Both the position numbers and the translations under genes were made by a program. The notes under the pieces are model-generated. The model was not told the DNA's origin. It worked only from the letters and a program-made list of their open reading frames with translations, and did no database searches. Of a stretch of 64,000 nt of DNA, positions 34,389-43,893 are shown in pieces; position 1 is the first letter of the stretch, and every line of letters starts with the position of its first letter. Source of the stretch: a bacterium YEK0313 (GTDB lineage: Bacteria > Pseudomonadota > Alphaproteobacteria > Rhizobiales > Phreatobacteraceae); NCBI GenBank assembly GCA_000751295.2, contig CCMO02000001.1:310001-374000 (forward strand), in the 5' to 3' direction.

Positions 34389-35060
34389 TCAGCCGATCGG
34401 CGCGGCTTCCCAGCCGCCGGTCGAGCGGGTGAACAGGATCGGCGTCGCATTGCGCCGCAGCTCGACATTGAGATCGACGCCGGTGAGGGCCGCGAGCACG
34501 AGCAGTTGGCCGCCATGGGCGACCAGCATCAGGTCGCCTTCCGGGTCGTCCTCGCGCGACAGCCAGCGCGACAGGCAGTTGCCGGCGCGATGGACGAAGG
34601 CGGCGAGCGTTTCGCAGGCCGGGGGATCGTCGCGCCAGTCCATCTTGCCGACGGTCGTGCCGGCAAGCCCCAGGAAATAGCGCTCGGCGAGGCCACCGTC
34701 GGGCTCGGGCGTCAGGCCCCGGCCGTCGGTGACGATGGCGGCGGTGCGCCAGGCGCGCATCATCGGGCTCGCCGCGACATGGACGATCGAGGCGAGCGCC
34801 AGACGATCGGCCGCCTCGGCCGCCTGGGCTTCGCCGGCACTGTTCAGCGGCGTGTCGGCGGCCTGGTAGATGCCCTTGCGGTTTCCCTCGGTCTCGCCAT
34901 GGCGCATGAAGATGAAACGGCTGAGCCGCGGCCGGAACGGCACGACGCGCGCGAGGTCGACGATCGCGTCGAAGCCGAGGGTCGGCGAGATCTGGGTGGG
35001 CGTGCCTGCAGCCAAGGATATCGCTCCTGTCCGGCCCGCGCCGCTCGCCGGCCGGGCCAT
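34389..35060 (-). CDS. Histidine phosphatase family protein
   Basis: The 223-residue protein has the canonical active-site motif FMRHGETEGN about residue 53, followed by IYQAADTPLNSAGEAQAAEAADRL, an SPMMRAWRTA stretch and the second histidine in LMLVAHGGQLLVL. This is a phosphoglycerate-mutase-like fold with about 45 extra N-terminal residues. The start at 35060 is uncertain; a shorter start inside the lead is possible. It is divergent from the WD40-like gene across 114 bp and probably leads a short operon with the two aminoglycoside-enzyme-like genes. Confidence 0.83.
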   Translation of the reverse strand: MARPASGAGRTGAISLAAGTPTQISPTLGFDAIVDLARVVPFRPRLSRFIFMRHGETEGNRKGIYQAADTPLNSAGEAQAAEAADRLALASIVHVAASPMMRAWRTAAIVTDGRGLTPEPDGGLAERYFLGLAGTTVGKMDWRDDPPACETLAAFVHRAGNCLSRWLSREDDPEGDLMLVAHGGQLLVLAALTGVDLNVELRRNATPILFTRSTGGWEAAPIG

Positions 35061-35174
35061 GCATTGCCTTTCGCTGGAATGGCCGAGGCCCGGGCAAGAG
35101 TCAAAGGTCCCTGCGACGGCTGCCGCGCATCGCAGCCCCTCGCCAGGATCGCCCGCATGGGTTAGCAAGGCGGC

Positions 35175-36182
35175 ATGAGCACCGCATCCGGCCCCGCCCG
35201 CCCCTCCATCCGCGAACGCGTCCGCCTGATCGAGGCCGGCGAAACCGTCCTTTCCGCGCATTTCCTGGGCGATAGCGCCGTTCTGGTGCTGGCCTCGGGC
35301 GAGATCCTCATTGCCGACGACACCGACCGGCGCGAGACGCTGCATGACGGCGGCATCCTTGCCAGCGCCTCCGACGGCGCGATCCTGCTGACCGGCGGCG
35401 ACGACGGCAAGGTCGTGACATTCTCGCCGAAGACCGGAGCGGCCACCGTTCACGACAGCGGCGGAACCTGGATCGACAAGGTCGCCCTCGGCCCGAATGG
35501 CGCGGTCGCCTGGAGCGCCGGCCGCAAGGCCTTCGCAAGCCAGGGCAAGGGCGAGCCGAAGCGGCTCGACCTCGTCTCGGCCGCCGGCGGCCTCGCCTTC
35601 TTTCCGAAGGGCTTCCGCCTCGCCATCGCCCATTACGGCGGCGTCAGCCTGTGGTTTCCGAACAGCGAGGCCAAGCCCATCGGCCTGACCTGGAAGGGCT
35701 CGCATCTCGGCGTCGTCGTCAGCCCCGACCAGCGCTTCGTGGTCACCACCATGCAGGAGCCGCAATTGCACGGCTGGCGGCTGGAGGATGGCCAGCACAT
35801 GCGCATGTCCGGCTATCCCGGCAAGGTGCGCTCGATCGACTGGACCGTCGGCGCGAAATTCCTGGCAACCTCGGGCGCGAGCGAAGCCATCCTCTGGCCG
35901 TTCAGCGGCAAGAACGGCCCGATGGGCGCCAATCCCACCGTGGTCGCGCCCTCCGCCAAGGCCGGCGGCAAGGTGACCGTGGTCGCCGGCCATCCGGCGG
36001 CGCCCGTGGTTGCTGTGGGCTTTGCCGATGGCCTGATCCTGCTCGCCCGCATCGAGGACGGCGCCGAGATCCTGGTGCGCGAGCCCGACGGCGATCCGGT
36101 GAGCGCGATCGCCTGGAGCGGCAAGGGCCAGGCGATCGTCTTCGGCACGGAAAACGGCAAGGCGGGCCTCGCGCGTCTGTGA
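35175..36182 (+). CDS. WD40-like beta-propeller protein
   Basis: The 335-residue protein consists of about seven blade-like units, with segments such as GGILASASDGAILLTGGDDGKVVTFSP, HDSGGTWIDKVALGPNGAVAWSAG and RSIDWTVGAKFLATSGASEAILWPF. No signal peptide, membrane segment or catalytic motif is seen, so it is probably a cytoplasmic scaffold. Proteins of this form occur widely in Rhizobiales next to GTPase genes in other genomes; here the neighbours give no clue. It ends 10 bp from the convergent DUF2339 gene. Confidence 0.82.
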   Translation: MSTASGPARPSIRERVRLIEAGETVLSAHFLGDSAVLVLASGEILIADDTDRRETLHDGGILASASDGAILLTGGDDGKVVTFSPKTGAATVHDSGGTWIDKVALGPNGAVAWSAGRKAFASQGKGEPKRLDLVSAAGGLAFFPKGFRLAIAHYGGVSLWFPNSEAKPIGLTWKGSHLGVVVSPDQRFVVTTMQEPQLHGWRLEDGQHMRMSGYPGKVRSIDWTVGAKFLATSGASEAILWPFSGKNGPMGANPTVVAPSAKAGGKVTVVAGHPAAPVVAVGFADGLILLARIEDGAEILVREPDGDPVSAIAWSGKGQAIVFGTENGKAGLARL

Positions 36183-36192
36183 CGTGTCCCGG

Positions 36193-39024
36193 TCAGCCGC
36201 CGGCCTCCTCGACGGCCGGCGGATGCCGACGCGCGCCGGCAATACCGAGGGCGCGCTGGTAGATGCGCCCGACCAGCAGCAGCACGAGACCGAGGCCGAT
36301 GAACGACAAGGCGCGCCAGAGCCCGGTCAGCCCGGCCATGTCGTAGAGGAACACCTTGAACACGGTCAGCCCGACAAGGGCGGCCGAGGTCAGTCTGAGA
36401 ACCCGGCTCTGGACGATCGCACCGGCCACCAGCAGGGCGATGCCGAGCGCGAGCCAGGCGGCCGAATAGGCATAGATCTCGGCATCCGAGGCGAAGCCGT
36501 TGGTCACGACCGGGCCGCGGAACACCGCCGCGATGGTCGTGTTGAGCCAGGCGAAAAGCAGGCCCGAGCCCATCAGCGCCATGACCTTCGCCTCGATGTC
36601 CCGACCGGCGCGGCGCTCGTAGAGCGCGGCGAGGAGCGCCAGGACACCGGCCAGGCCATAACCGAGCAGCGCCCAGTTGACGACCGGGTGGCGGCCGATC
36701 GGATCGCCGGTGAGCCACGGATTGGCCGCCAGGCCCATCACCAGCACGATCCAGGCCCAGGAACCGTAACGCAGGATCAGCGCCGCGCCCTGCCAGACAG
36801 CGGCCTTGCGCAGCCCCGCAAGCCGCGACAGGCCGAGACCGAAGGCGAGGACGGTGGCGGTGTGGGTCGCCGCCTCGGCGAAGCTCAGCTCATGGGTGAT
36901 GAGCCGCCGGCCATAGGCGCCGAAGGCATGGCGGATCTCGACGATGACGAGGAGCGCGGTGAACACCATGGCCAGCGCCTCCAGGATCTGGACCGGCGCA
37001 TCCTCGCCGCGCCGACGCTGCAGCAGCATGGCCGCCGCGGCGGCGCTCAGGGCCGGCACGCCGTAGCCGGGCAGCAGCCAGTTGACGATGATGGTTTCGC
37101 CGACGGCGCCGCCGTGGATCGCCGGATCCCAGACGAGGCGCGCCAGAACGCCGATGCCGGTGAGCGCCGCCACCCAGCGCAGCGCCGGCAGCGGCCGTAG
37201 CGTATAGACCCAGGCGATGCCGGCGATCAGCGCGCCGAGCGCCAGGGTCAGCCAGGCCTTCTGCAGGAGCAGGGTCAACGCGAAGGCGACGCCCGCCAGA
37301 GCGCCGATCGCATAGACGGCGGAGGCGCCGGCAAGGCCCGGCCGGCGGCCGGAGCGCAGGCGGTGCGTCGCCTCGGTCATGGCTCCGAAACTTGCGGCGA
37401 GGACCATGGCGAGCGCGGCAAAGCGCGGCGAGATGATGAAACCCTCGACCTTGCCGTAGACGATGGCCAGCAGCCCCAGCGGCATGATCACCGAGGTCGC
37501 CGCCAGGATCAGCACGGTGCGGGCTTCGGCCTGGCGCCGGTAGACGGCCAGAAGCGCCGGGCCGATGCCGTAGAGCAGTGCGAAGGCGAGCCCGGCCCAG
37601 ACGATGCGGCTCAGCACACCCGGCAGCGGCTCGGCGATGGCGAAGAGATCGTCCGGGTTGAGGCTGGGCTTGAAGCCGGCCACCCAGCCGAGCATGACCA
37701 GCAGCGTCGCGAGCCCCGCGCCCGGCAGCGCCGGAACGACCGCCGGCGCGCGCCAGACCAGGGCCATGACGGCGATGCCGATGAGCGCGAAGAGCACCAT
37801 GGCGACGGCCCCCTGCCGCGCCTCGAGCGCCGCGAGCGCGCCGAGCAGGGTAAAGGCGAAGAGGATCAGGCTGGCGCGTGGCGCCATGCCCCGTTCGCGC
37901 GGGCGAGCGAAATGGATGCCGGGCACGAAGAACACCGCCGCCGCGGCAAGGCCGGCCGCCGCCTGGACGAGGGTGGCGATCGAGCCGCCGCCGGTGCCAA
38001 ACAGGGCGATAGTCCCGAGCCCGCAGGAGGCCGCGGTCGCGCCGAGCGCCAGCCAGGCCCAGCCGCGGATCCACGACAGCGCGAAGCAGGCGGCGGTGAT
38101 GACGGCCGCATAGATCGGAAAGACGTATGGGTTGGGCGCGTCGGTCTCGACCAGGAAGGGCGCTGCGAAAGCCGCGACGAGGCCGATGCCGCCGAGCAAG
38201 GGGCCATGCAGGCCGGCGAGCACCAGCGTGCCGACGCCGACCGCGCCGAGCGCCAGGAAGGTGGCGGTCGGCCCGATGAAGCCGTAGAGCGCATGGGCGG
38301 CATAGATGGTGGCGAAGGCCGCCACCGCACCGGCGCCGGTCAGCGCGGAGGGAATGTCGGCCGCCGGCAGGGTCGGCAGGCCCTTGTCGCTGCGGCGCAG
38401 CCATGCGCCGCCGACGAGCAGGGCGAGCGAGAACAGGAAGCCGAGCGTAATGCGCATGCCCGGGCCGAACAGGCCCTGCTCGATCGAATAGCGCACCAGG
38501 AAGATGCCACCGAGGCCGAGCGCGATGGCGCCGACCCAGACCGCCCAGCGCGAACCGATCGCCTCTTCGAGATCGCCGAGATTTTTCGGCGGCGCGGGCG
38601 GTGGCGCAGGAGGCTGCGGCTCGGCGGGCGGGGCGATCGGATCCATGACCTCGACCGGCCCCGTGCTTGCGATGACCGGCACCCGCCCGCGCGCCGGACG
38701 CGTTTCGGCGCCCGGGGCGGGAACGGGCTCGGCCGGCGCCTGTGGTTCCGCCGCGGGCCGGGTCTCGGCAAGGCCCGGCGCTTCCGGCACGGTCTCCGGC
38801 CCTGTCGGCGCAGGGGCAGCCGGGGCTGCCACCGCTGCCGGCGGCGCGCCGCCGGCCATCGCCTCGCGCACGAGGCGGAGCTCGGTCTCGGACTGGGCGA
38901 GCCGCCGCTCCATCGCCTGGAGCCGCAGCTTCAGGTCGCCCGAGCGCACGAAGGCGATGATCGCCAGGATAGGCACGCCAAGGACGAGGCCGAGGCCAAT
39001 GAGCACTGCGAAGACGATTTCCAT
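36193..39024 (-). CDS. DUF2339 giant multi-pass membrane protein
   Basis: The 943-residue protein begins MEIVFAVLIGLGLVLGVPILAIIAFV, a single membrane segment, followed by a coiled-coil-like stretch (LKLRLQAMERRLAQSETELRLVREAM), a long Pro/Ala-rich linker (about 60-150) and then more than twenty hydrophobic segments to the end, starting at LEEAIGSRWAVWVGAIALGLGGIFLVRYSIEQG. That conserved opening is diagnostic for DUF2339. The function is unknown to me; homologues are widespread in Proteobacteria and sometimes linked to envelope or transport roles. It converges with the WD40-like gene. Confidence 0.9.
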   Translation of the reverse strand: MEIVFAVLIGLGLVLGVPILAIIAFVRSGDLKLRLQAMERRLAQSETELRLVREAMAGGAPPAAVAAPAAPAPTGPETVPEAPGLAETRPAAEPQAPAEPVPAPGAETRPARGRVPVIASTGPVEVMDPIAPPAEPQPPAPPPAPPKNLGDLEEAIGSRWAVWVGAIALGLGGIFLVRYSIEQGLFGPGMRITLGFLFSLALLVGGAWLRRSDKGLPTLPAADIPSALTGAGAVAAFATIYAAHALYGFIGPTATFLALGAVGVGTLVLAGLHGPLLGGIGLVAAFAAPFLVETDAPNPYVFPIYAAVITAACFALSWIRGWAWLALGATAASCGLGTIALFGTGGGSIATLVQAAAGLAAAAVFFVPGIHFARPRERGMAPRASLILFAFTLLGALAALEARQGAVAMVLFALIGIAVMALVWRAPAVVPALPGAGLATLLVMLGWVAGFKPSLNPDDLFAIAEPLPGVLSRIVWAGLAFALLYGIGPALLAVYRRQAEARTVLILAATSVIMPLGLLAIVYGKVEGFIISPRFAALAMVLAASFGAMTEATHRLRSGRRPGLAGASAVYAIGALAGVAFALTLLLQKAWLTLALGALIAGIAWVYTLRPLPALRWVAALTGIGVLARLVWDPAIHGGAVGETIIVNWLLPGYGVPALSAAAAAMLLQRRRGEDAPVQILEALAMVFTALLVIVEIRHAFGAYGRRLITHELSFAEAATHTATVLAFGLGLSRLAGLRKAAVWQGAALILRYGSWAWIVLVMGLAANPWLTGDPIGRHPVVNWALLGYGLAGVLALLAALYERRAGRDIEAKVMALMGSGLLFAWLNTTIAAVFRGPVVTNGFASDAEIYAYSAAWLALGIALLVAGAIVQSRVLRLTSAALVGLTVFKVFLYDMAGLTGLWRALSFIGLGLVLLLVGRIYQRALGIAGARRHPPAVEEAGG

Positions 39025-39161
39025 CGCGGCGGGATCCCCCGATCGGTCGATTCGCGACCATAGCACCTGGGGCTCCGGACGCGTGCGTTCCGCAGAAAAC
39101 AGGCGTGGATTTCAGGCCGATGGCGCGCCGCGAGCCGATGTTTCCAACCGGAAACCTGCGA

Positions 39162-39686
39162 TCAGTCGCCGAGCGGCAGGAAGAACGGCTCGCCTTCGAA
39201 CGCGTCGCGGCCCCGGCCGATGCGCGCGATGGCCTCGCTCATCCGTCCGTTGCGGCGGAGCAGTCCGTCGGCAATGGCGACCAGCCGGGCATTGGGTGTG
39301 GCGCTCGGGCTGCGCGCCCGCAGTTCGTTGGCGATCGTCGCCTCGTCACGGCGCGGATTGAGCGCGCAGCTGGTGATGAAGGCAGCAGCCGTGGAGCGGC
39401 TGATGCCGGCCCAGCAATGGATGACGATGGGATGGGCCGCCCCCGCCTCTCCCCACCAGCGCCGGACGAAGTCGAGCAGGCTCAGCACATGGCGTTCGCC
39501 CGGTTCGACATAACCGTCCATCGGCGCGACGATGTCGTTCATGCCGAGGAAAAGATGGTTCTCCGGCTGGATCGGATGCGGCCGGGTCACGGCCGTACCG
39601 GCATTGATCAGGGTCACCAGATGCTGCGCGCCCGTCGCCGAAACCGTATCGGCAATGCGGGCGAGCGAGCAGACATGGACGTTCAC
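39162..39686 (-). CDS. Tyrosine phosphatase-like protein
   Basis: The 174-residue protein has a Cys-based phosphatase motif, VIHCWAGISRSTAAAF, with the presumed nucleophile C91 and R97 (CX5R). An Asp-containing loop, MNDIVAPMDGYVEP, may supply the general acid. The start is GTG at 39686. It resembles the short dual-specificity-type phosphatases common in Alphaproteobacteria, where roles in protein or small-phosphate dephosphorylation are assumed. It is 90 bp downstream of the HD-hydrolase gene on the same strand, so co-transcription is likely. Confidence 0.85.
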   Translation of the reverse strand: MNVHVCSLARIADTVSATGAQHLVTLINAGTAVTRPHPIQPENHLFLGMNDIVAPMDGYVEPGERHVLSLLDFVRRWWGEAGAAHPIVIHCWAGISRSTAAAFITSCALNPRRDEATIANELRARSPSATPNARLVAIADGLLRRNGRMSEAIARIGRGRDAFEGEPFFLPLGD

Positions 39687-39776
39687 GGGACGGCGACCTT
39701 CGGCAACGACGACGTTCAGGAAGCATATTTTCGCAGCGATTCTGCGACAATGATATGGTCTTGACGAAGCCGTGTT

Positions 39777-40406
39777 TCAGGTCTGCTCTTCCAGAGCGCG
39801 GAACGCGGCAAGGAAGGCGGCCTTGGCCCGCCCGGCATCCTGCGGCACGAGCACCGGCGGCAGCCCGCGCTCGCCGCCGAAGACGCCGACCGGCGCGCCA
39901 AAAATGCCGGAGGCCTCCTCCAGGCTGAAGCCGGCGAGCTGGGTGGCCTCCAGAAAAGCCGAGATCTTGTCGGCGCGTTTCGTCAGCGCGGTGATCTCGG
40001 CGGGCGGCTCGGCCGGCAGGCCGAAGCGGATGTGAATGGCCGCCATCAGGCGCGCCTCCACGGCGCGATAGTCGCCGCCGATCATGCTCTTGAACGGCGA
40101 GATCATGTCGCCGATGACATATTCGGGCGCATCGTGCAGCAGGACGGCCAGATGCCAGCGCGGCGCAAGGCCGGGCTCGAGCCGCGCGGCGATCTCGGCG
40201 ACCAGCACCGAATGCTGCGCCACCGAAAAGATGTGCCGGCCGGTGGTCTGGCCGTTCCAGCGCGCGATGCGGGCAAGGCCATGGGCAATGTCCTCGATCT
40301 CGACATCGAAGGGCGAGGGATCGAGCAGGTCGAGCCGGCGCCCGGACAGCATGCGCTGCCAGGCCCGCGGCTTGGTGGATTTCGAAACGGCTGAGCGGGA
40401 TGCCAT
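39777..40406 (-). CDS. HD-domain 5'-nucleotidase-like (YfbR-type) hydrolase
   Basis: The 209-residue protein starts MASRSAVSKSTKPRAWQRMLSGRRLDLLDPSPFDVEIEDIAHGLARIARWNG and has the YfbR-like HD signature: HIFSVAQHSVLVAEI, then LAVLLHDAPEYVIGDMISPFK with the HD metal pair, and the late KRADKISAFLEATQLAGF containing the final Asp. YfbR enzymes dephosphorylate deoxyribonucleoside 5'-monophosphates; this is the closest known role, though substrate breadth is unproven. It is the leading gene of a pair with the tyrosine-phosphatase-like gene. Confidence 0.85.
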   Translation of the reverse strand: MASRSAVSKSTKPRAWQRMLSGRRLDLLDPSPFDVEIEDIAHGLARIARWNGQTTGRHIFSVAQHSVLVAEIAARLEPGLAPRWHLAVLLHDAPEYVIGDMISPFKSMIGGDYRAVEARLMAAIHIRFGLPAEPPAEITALTKRADKISAFLEATQLAGFSLEEASGIFGAPVGVFGGERGLPPVLVPQDAGRAKAAFLAAFRALEEQT

Positions 40407-40536
40407 GCGGCCGGTTTTGGCTGGTTCGGGCCGAAAAGGGAAGCATGTCGCTCGAGACGACGGCGGCCGCCGGATGACACCCATGCTCGCGGCAAGCCGC
40501 AGCCTGCCGCGCGTCGGGTGTTTTGGCCAAAGGCGA

Positions 40537-40932
40537 TCAGGCCGCCTCGATGTCGGTCAGCGAGAAGTCGGCCCCTTTGAACATGAGCGGCTGGCGGCAA
40601 TGCCGCGCGCATGCATAGGAAAAGCAGTCGCCGAAATTCAACTGCGCCGGATGCCGGCCCTTGCCATAACGATCGAAGGCCTCGAGAGCCAATCCCGCCG
40701 CCTGCGGCGGTACGGCCGCCAGCTCGATGTTCATCAGGGTCAAATAATTCTCCAGCGCCACCGCCGTCTCGCCCACGGGCAGAGCGAGCACGCGCGCCAC
40801 CGCGATCGCCGCCTCCCAAACCGCAAGCGGCGACGTCATTCTCGCCTTGCCGTGCTGCAGACGCGCCAGGAGCTCGCGCGCATCGTCCTCGTCGGTCAGG
40901 AGCGCCGTCAGGGCCGAAGCGTCGATGAACAT
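40537..40932 (-). CDS. vapC: VapC-type PIN-domain toxin
   Basis: The 131-residue protein is a PIN-domain ribonuclease. The four acidic positions can be placed at D4 (MFIDASALTALL), E40 (SPLAVWEAAIAVAR), D102 (NFGDCFSYACA) and D122 (KGADFSLTD). It is expressed by ATGA overlap from the antitoxin gene, the standard VapBC arrangement. Related toxins cleave tRNA or rRNA loops; the target of this one is unknown. No disruption is seen, so the pair may be functional. Confidence 0.9.
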   Translation of the reverse strand: MFIDASALTALLTDEDDARELLARLQHGKARMTSPLAVWEAAIAVARVLALPVGETAVALENYLTLMNIELAAVPPQAAGLALEAFDRYGKGRHPAQLNFGDCFSYACARHCRQPLMFKGADFSLTDIEAA

Positions 40933-41177
40933 CAGCGGTCCTCGTAGAGGCTGTCGCGAAACGCCTTGTCGGCCGCCCGCCCCTTGGCCGGATTTCCCTT
41001 CGCGCGCAGCTCCCGCAGGAAGTCGATACCGAGCTCCACCACGGGCGGCTCGCCCTGGATCCGCTCGAGCTCAGACGCAAGCGCGGAATGGACCGCTTCG
41101 GTCAAGCCGATCTTTTTGAGGGCTGCGACCTTGCGCGCCAGACGATCGGTCTCCGGATTCTTGATGTGGAACGCCAT
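40932..41177 (-). CDS. vapB: VapB-type antitoxin
   Basis: The 81-residue protein starts MAFHIKNPETDRLARKVAALKKIGLTEAVHSALASELERI, matching the PSK-operon/VapB (Rv0623-like) antitoxins with an N-terminal DNA-binding strand-helix fold and a C-terminal toxin-binding tail ending ADKAFRDSLYEDR. The preferred ATG at 41177 excludes an upstream extension without conservation. The stop overlaps the toxin ATG by one base. It likely represses its own operon together with VapC. Confidence 0.88.
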   Translation of the reverse strand: MAFHIKNPETDRLARKVAALKKIGLTEAVHSALASELERIQGEPPVVELGIDFLRELRAKGNPAKGRAADKAFRDSLYEDR

Positions 41178-41202
41178 CTGATGCCTATCTATCCGGTCCA
41201 GT

Positions 41203-41216
41203 GTATCCTTATATAC
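41203..41216 (-). promoter_or_regulatory. Possible vapBC promoter/operator
   Basis: GTATCCTTATATAC stands out as the only AT-rich stretch upstream of vapB, 26-39 bases before its ATG. It has GTAT/ATAC ends and TATA-like sequence (TATACTATA runs on to 41220). It could be the -10 region with an autoregulatory site; the assignment is by position only. Confidence 0.35.
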
Positions 41217-41279
41217 TATAGCGGGTAGACGGCGAAAGCACATCGCGCCCGCCCCTCGACATCGTCCATCCCTCCCGGC

Positions 41280-42101
41280 TCAGGCGGCCGCGGCGAACTC
41301 CGCCAGCAAGGCGTTGAACTCCCGTGGTCGCTGCAGGAACGGCGCATGTCCGGCGCCATCGAGGCGCACGACGCCGCGCGGCCAGAGCGAGGAATAGGTC
41401 AGGCCGCCGAAATAGCCGGGCTGGATGAAGACGTCGTCATGGCCGTTGACGATCGCCAGCGGCACCCTGGTGGTCGCGACGATCTCGCGCTCGTCCAGCG
41501 CCTGCCCGGCGGCGACCGAACCGAACATGGTCTCGCGGGCGCGGCCATCGGTGCGCCGGCACATGGCGAGCAGATGCGGATCGACCCGTCCGTCGACGGC
41601 CGAGGTATGCGTCGCATAGGCGAGCGCATCGGCCTCCGAGAAATCGCGCTTGCCGGTCAGGTTTTCGGCACTGGGATCAATGTTGAAGCCGGCCATCAGG
41701 CTTTCGATATCGGCCTTCACCGGCGGCGTGCCGCTGATCATCAGGCCCCGGGCGGCAAAGCCGCGGCCGAGCATTTCAAGGCCGATATGACCACCGAGGG
41801 ACCAGCCGAAAATAACCGGCCGCTCCAGGCCGAGCCGGTCGGCGACGGCCTCTGCGACCTCGGCATAGCCGGCGAACGTATAGGTACGCTCGGGCACACG
41901 CGCATCGCCGGAGGCGCCATGGCCGGGCAGGTCGAAGGCGACGAGCCGATAGCCGCCGAGCTCGGCGGCCGCGAACTGCCGCCCGAACACTTCCTTGCAG
42001 CTGGAATTGCCATGGATGAACAGGATGGCCGGTCCGTCGGCGCGCGACTGGAGGAAGGCGATCCGCGCCAGATCCGTTTCGATAAAGCCGCTATCCATCA
42101 T
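41280..42101 (-). CDS. Alpha/beta hydrolase
   Basis: The 273-residue protein has the serine-hydrolase fold: AILFIHGNSSCKEVFGRQF for the oxyanion loop, YRLVAFDLPGHGASGDA, and the nucleophile elbow VIFGWSLGGHIGLEM (GWSLGG). The acid lies in IVNGHDDVFIQPGYF and the His in DGAGHAPFLQRP. The start is ATGATG at 42101 with GGGAG upstream. The substrate is unknown; length and motifs resemble esterase/lactonase-type enzymes. It lies 89 bp after the quinone-oxidoreductase gene on the same strand. Confidence 0.87.
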   Translation of the reverse strand: MMDSGFIETDLARIAFLQSRADGPAILFIHGNSSCKEVFGRQFAAAELGGYRLVAFDLPGHGASGDARVPERTYTFAGYAEVAEAVADRLGLERPVIFGWSLGGHIGLEMLGRGFAARGLMISGTPPVKADIESLMAGFNIDPSAENLTGKRDFSEADALAYATHTSAVDGRVDPHLLAMCRRTDGRARETMFGSVAAGQALDEREIVATTRVPLAIVNGHDDVFIQPGYFGGLTYSSLWPRGVVRLDGAGHAPFLQRPREFNALLAEFAAAA

Positions 42102-42190
42102 GCCGTTCTCCCGATGCGCCGGCGCGCCGGCCGCCGCACCATGCTGGAGAACATCCGGCCGAGGAAGACGGCGCCGGGAAGGGCTGCCCC

Positions 42191-43207
42191 TCAGTTCGTG
42201 GCGTCGGCCGGACCGGTGGCTCCGGCCGCCAGGTCGAGGACGACGCGCCCGACCACGCGCCGACCGGCGAGTGTGGCCAGCGCCTCGCGCGCGTCCGGCA
42301 ACGCGAACCGGTGCGAGATGCGCGGCTTCAGGTCGCCCTCTTCCGCCCAGGCGACGAGCGTGGCGATGCTGGCGCCAAGGCTCGGCGGATCGCGCCGGGC
42401 CGCCTCCCCCGCCCGCACGCCGATGATCGAATAGCCCTTGATCAGCGCGAGATTGGCGGCAAAGCGCGGGATCTCGCCGCTGGCGAAGCCGATCACCAGA
42501 AAGCGCCCGCCCCAGCCGAGCAGGCGTGCCGCCTCCGGCGCCAGCGCACCGCCGACCGGATCGAAAACGATATCGACCGCCGGCACGAGCCCGCGTACTG
42601 CCTCGACGAGCGGTACCTGGCGATGATTGAGCACATGGTTCGCGCCCGCCTCCCGTACCACGGCGAGCTTGCCGTCGTCGGAACCGACCGCGATCACCCG
42701 CGCGCCGCGATGGCGCGCAAGCTGTACCGCGGCCATGCCGACGCCGCCGGTCGCGCCGAGCACCAGCACGGTCTCGCCGCCGGCAAGGCCGCCGCGATCG
42801 ATCAGCGCATGATAGGCCGTGCGCATCGGCACCAGGAAGGACGCACCGTCCTCGAACGAGAAGCTGCCGGGCAGCGGGAAGACATGGCCTTCGGCCACCG
42901 TCACCTCGGCGGCGAAGCCACCGGTGCGGGTCATGGCCATGACCCGGTCGCCGACGGCGAAGCGGCGCGCCGCCACGCCGCGCTCGACGACGATGCCAGC
43001 CACCTCCATGCCGGGCACGAAGGGCGGCTCGGGACGCAGCTGATATTCGCCTTTGGTCATCAGATAGTCGGGGAAATTGACGCCGGCCGCGCGCACGGCG
43101 ATGCGCAGGCTGCCGGCATCGAGCGGCTGGCGCAACAGCCGTTCGAGACGCAGGGCGTCGGGCCCGGTCAGCGCGGTGCAGACGGCAGCCTCGAAGGTCT
43201 CGGCCAT
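42191..43207 (-). CDS. MDR-superfamily NADPH:quinone oxidoreductase-like protein
   Basis: The 338-residue protein has the GroES-like lobe (VRAAGVNFPDYLMTKGEYQLRPEPPFVPGMEVAGIV) and a Rossmann lobe with VLGATGGVGMAAVQLARHRGARVIAVGSDDGK. No zinc-binding cysteine cluster is present, as in quinone oxidoreductases. Together with the downstream alpha/beta hydrolase it may form a two-gene unit for a carbonyl or enoyl compound. It is only about 40% like in appearance to the MDR gene at 27.4 kb, so the two are not recent duplicates. Confidence 0.87.
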   Translation of the reverse strand: MAETFEAAVCTALTGPDALRLERLLRQPLDAGSLRIAVRAAGVNFPDYLMTKGEYQLRPEPPFVPGMEVAGIVVERGVAARRFAVGDRVMAMTRTGGFAAEVTVAEGHVFPLPGSFSFEDGASFLVPMRTAYHALIDRGGLAGGETVLVLGATGGVGMAAVQLARHRGARVIAVGSDDGKLAVVREAGANHVLNHRQVPLVEAVRGLVPAVDIVFDPVGGALAPEAARLLGWGGRFLVIGFASGEIPRFAANLALIKGYSIIGVRAGEAARRDPPSLGASIATLVAWAEEGDLKPRISHRFALPDAREALATLAGRRVVGRVVLDLAAGATGPADATN

Positions 43208-43272
43208 GGCGGCTCCAGATGTCCGATCGAACAGGCGCTCCCGACCGCTTGTCACATGGCGGGATCTGCAAC

Positions 43273-43893
43273 TCAATCGGCCATCCGGTCATCGACCGCC
43301 CTTGCCGTCACCACATAGCGCCAAGGCCCTTCGGTGCGGCCGTCGAGCGGCCAGCAGGTGGAGAGCACCAGCCAGCGGCCGGCAGCCTGCGCATCGATGC
43401 CGGAGGCGTTCCACGGCACGACACGCATGCCGTCGACGACGAAGCGCTGGCGCCGGCCATCCTGCCGTTCGACCAGCACCTCGTCGCCCGTCCTGACGGC
43501 GCCGAGAAAGGCGAAATGGGTGTCGCGATGCGCCGCATAGACCGCCGTGCCGGGATCGCCTGCCTCCGGCGTGCCGGGCACATGGCCCGGGCCGAAGGCG
43601 AGGGCCTGGCCGCTGTCGCCGGCGAGAACTACGGCCGCCGCGCCGAGCCGGGGCACGGTGATGCGCGCGACCGGCCAGGTGTCGAGCCAGGCCCAGGGCT
43701 TGACCGGCCGCCCTTCGGCGACCGAGCGCGCGAAGGCCTGGTCGAGCAGCAGCTGCGCGACGGTCGCCTTGGCATGGATCCAGGCGACCTGGCCGCAGAG
43801 GAGCAGCCCGAAGACGAGGCCGATACCCGCCGCAAGGGTGACGAGGAGGCGCCGGGCGGCGCCTCCTCCGAAGATCTGGCCGAACGCGGTCAT
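43273..43893 (-). CDS. Class GN sortase
   Basis: The 206-residue protein has an N-terminal membrane anchor (ARRLLVTLAAGIGLVFGLLLCGQVAWI) and a sortase domain. The catalytic triad can be placed as H122 (VYAAHRDTHFAFLG), C180 (WLVLSTCWPLDG) and R192 (GPWRYVVTARAV). Class GN sortases are the Gram-negative type, acting in the periplasm on a substrate with an LPxTG-like tail; the substrate gene lies immediately upstream and overlaps by 4 bp. No second substrate is seen in the window, consistent with a dedicated pair. Confidence 0.92.
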   Translation of the reverse strand: MTAFGQIFGGGAARRLLVTLAAGIGLVFGLLLCGQVAWIHAKATVAQLLLDQAFARSVAEGRPVKPWAWLDTWPVARITVPRLGAAAVVLAGDSGQALAFGPGHVPGTPEAGDPGTAVYAAHRDTHFAFLGAVRTGDEVLVERQDGRRQRFVVDGMRVVPWNASGIDAQAAGRWLVLSTCWPLDGRTEGPWRYVVTARAVDDRMAD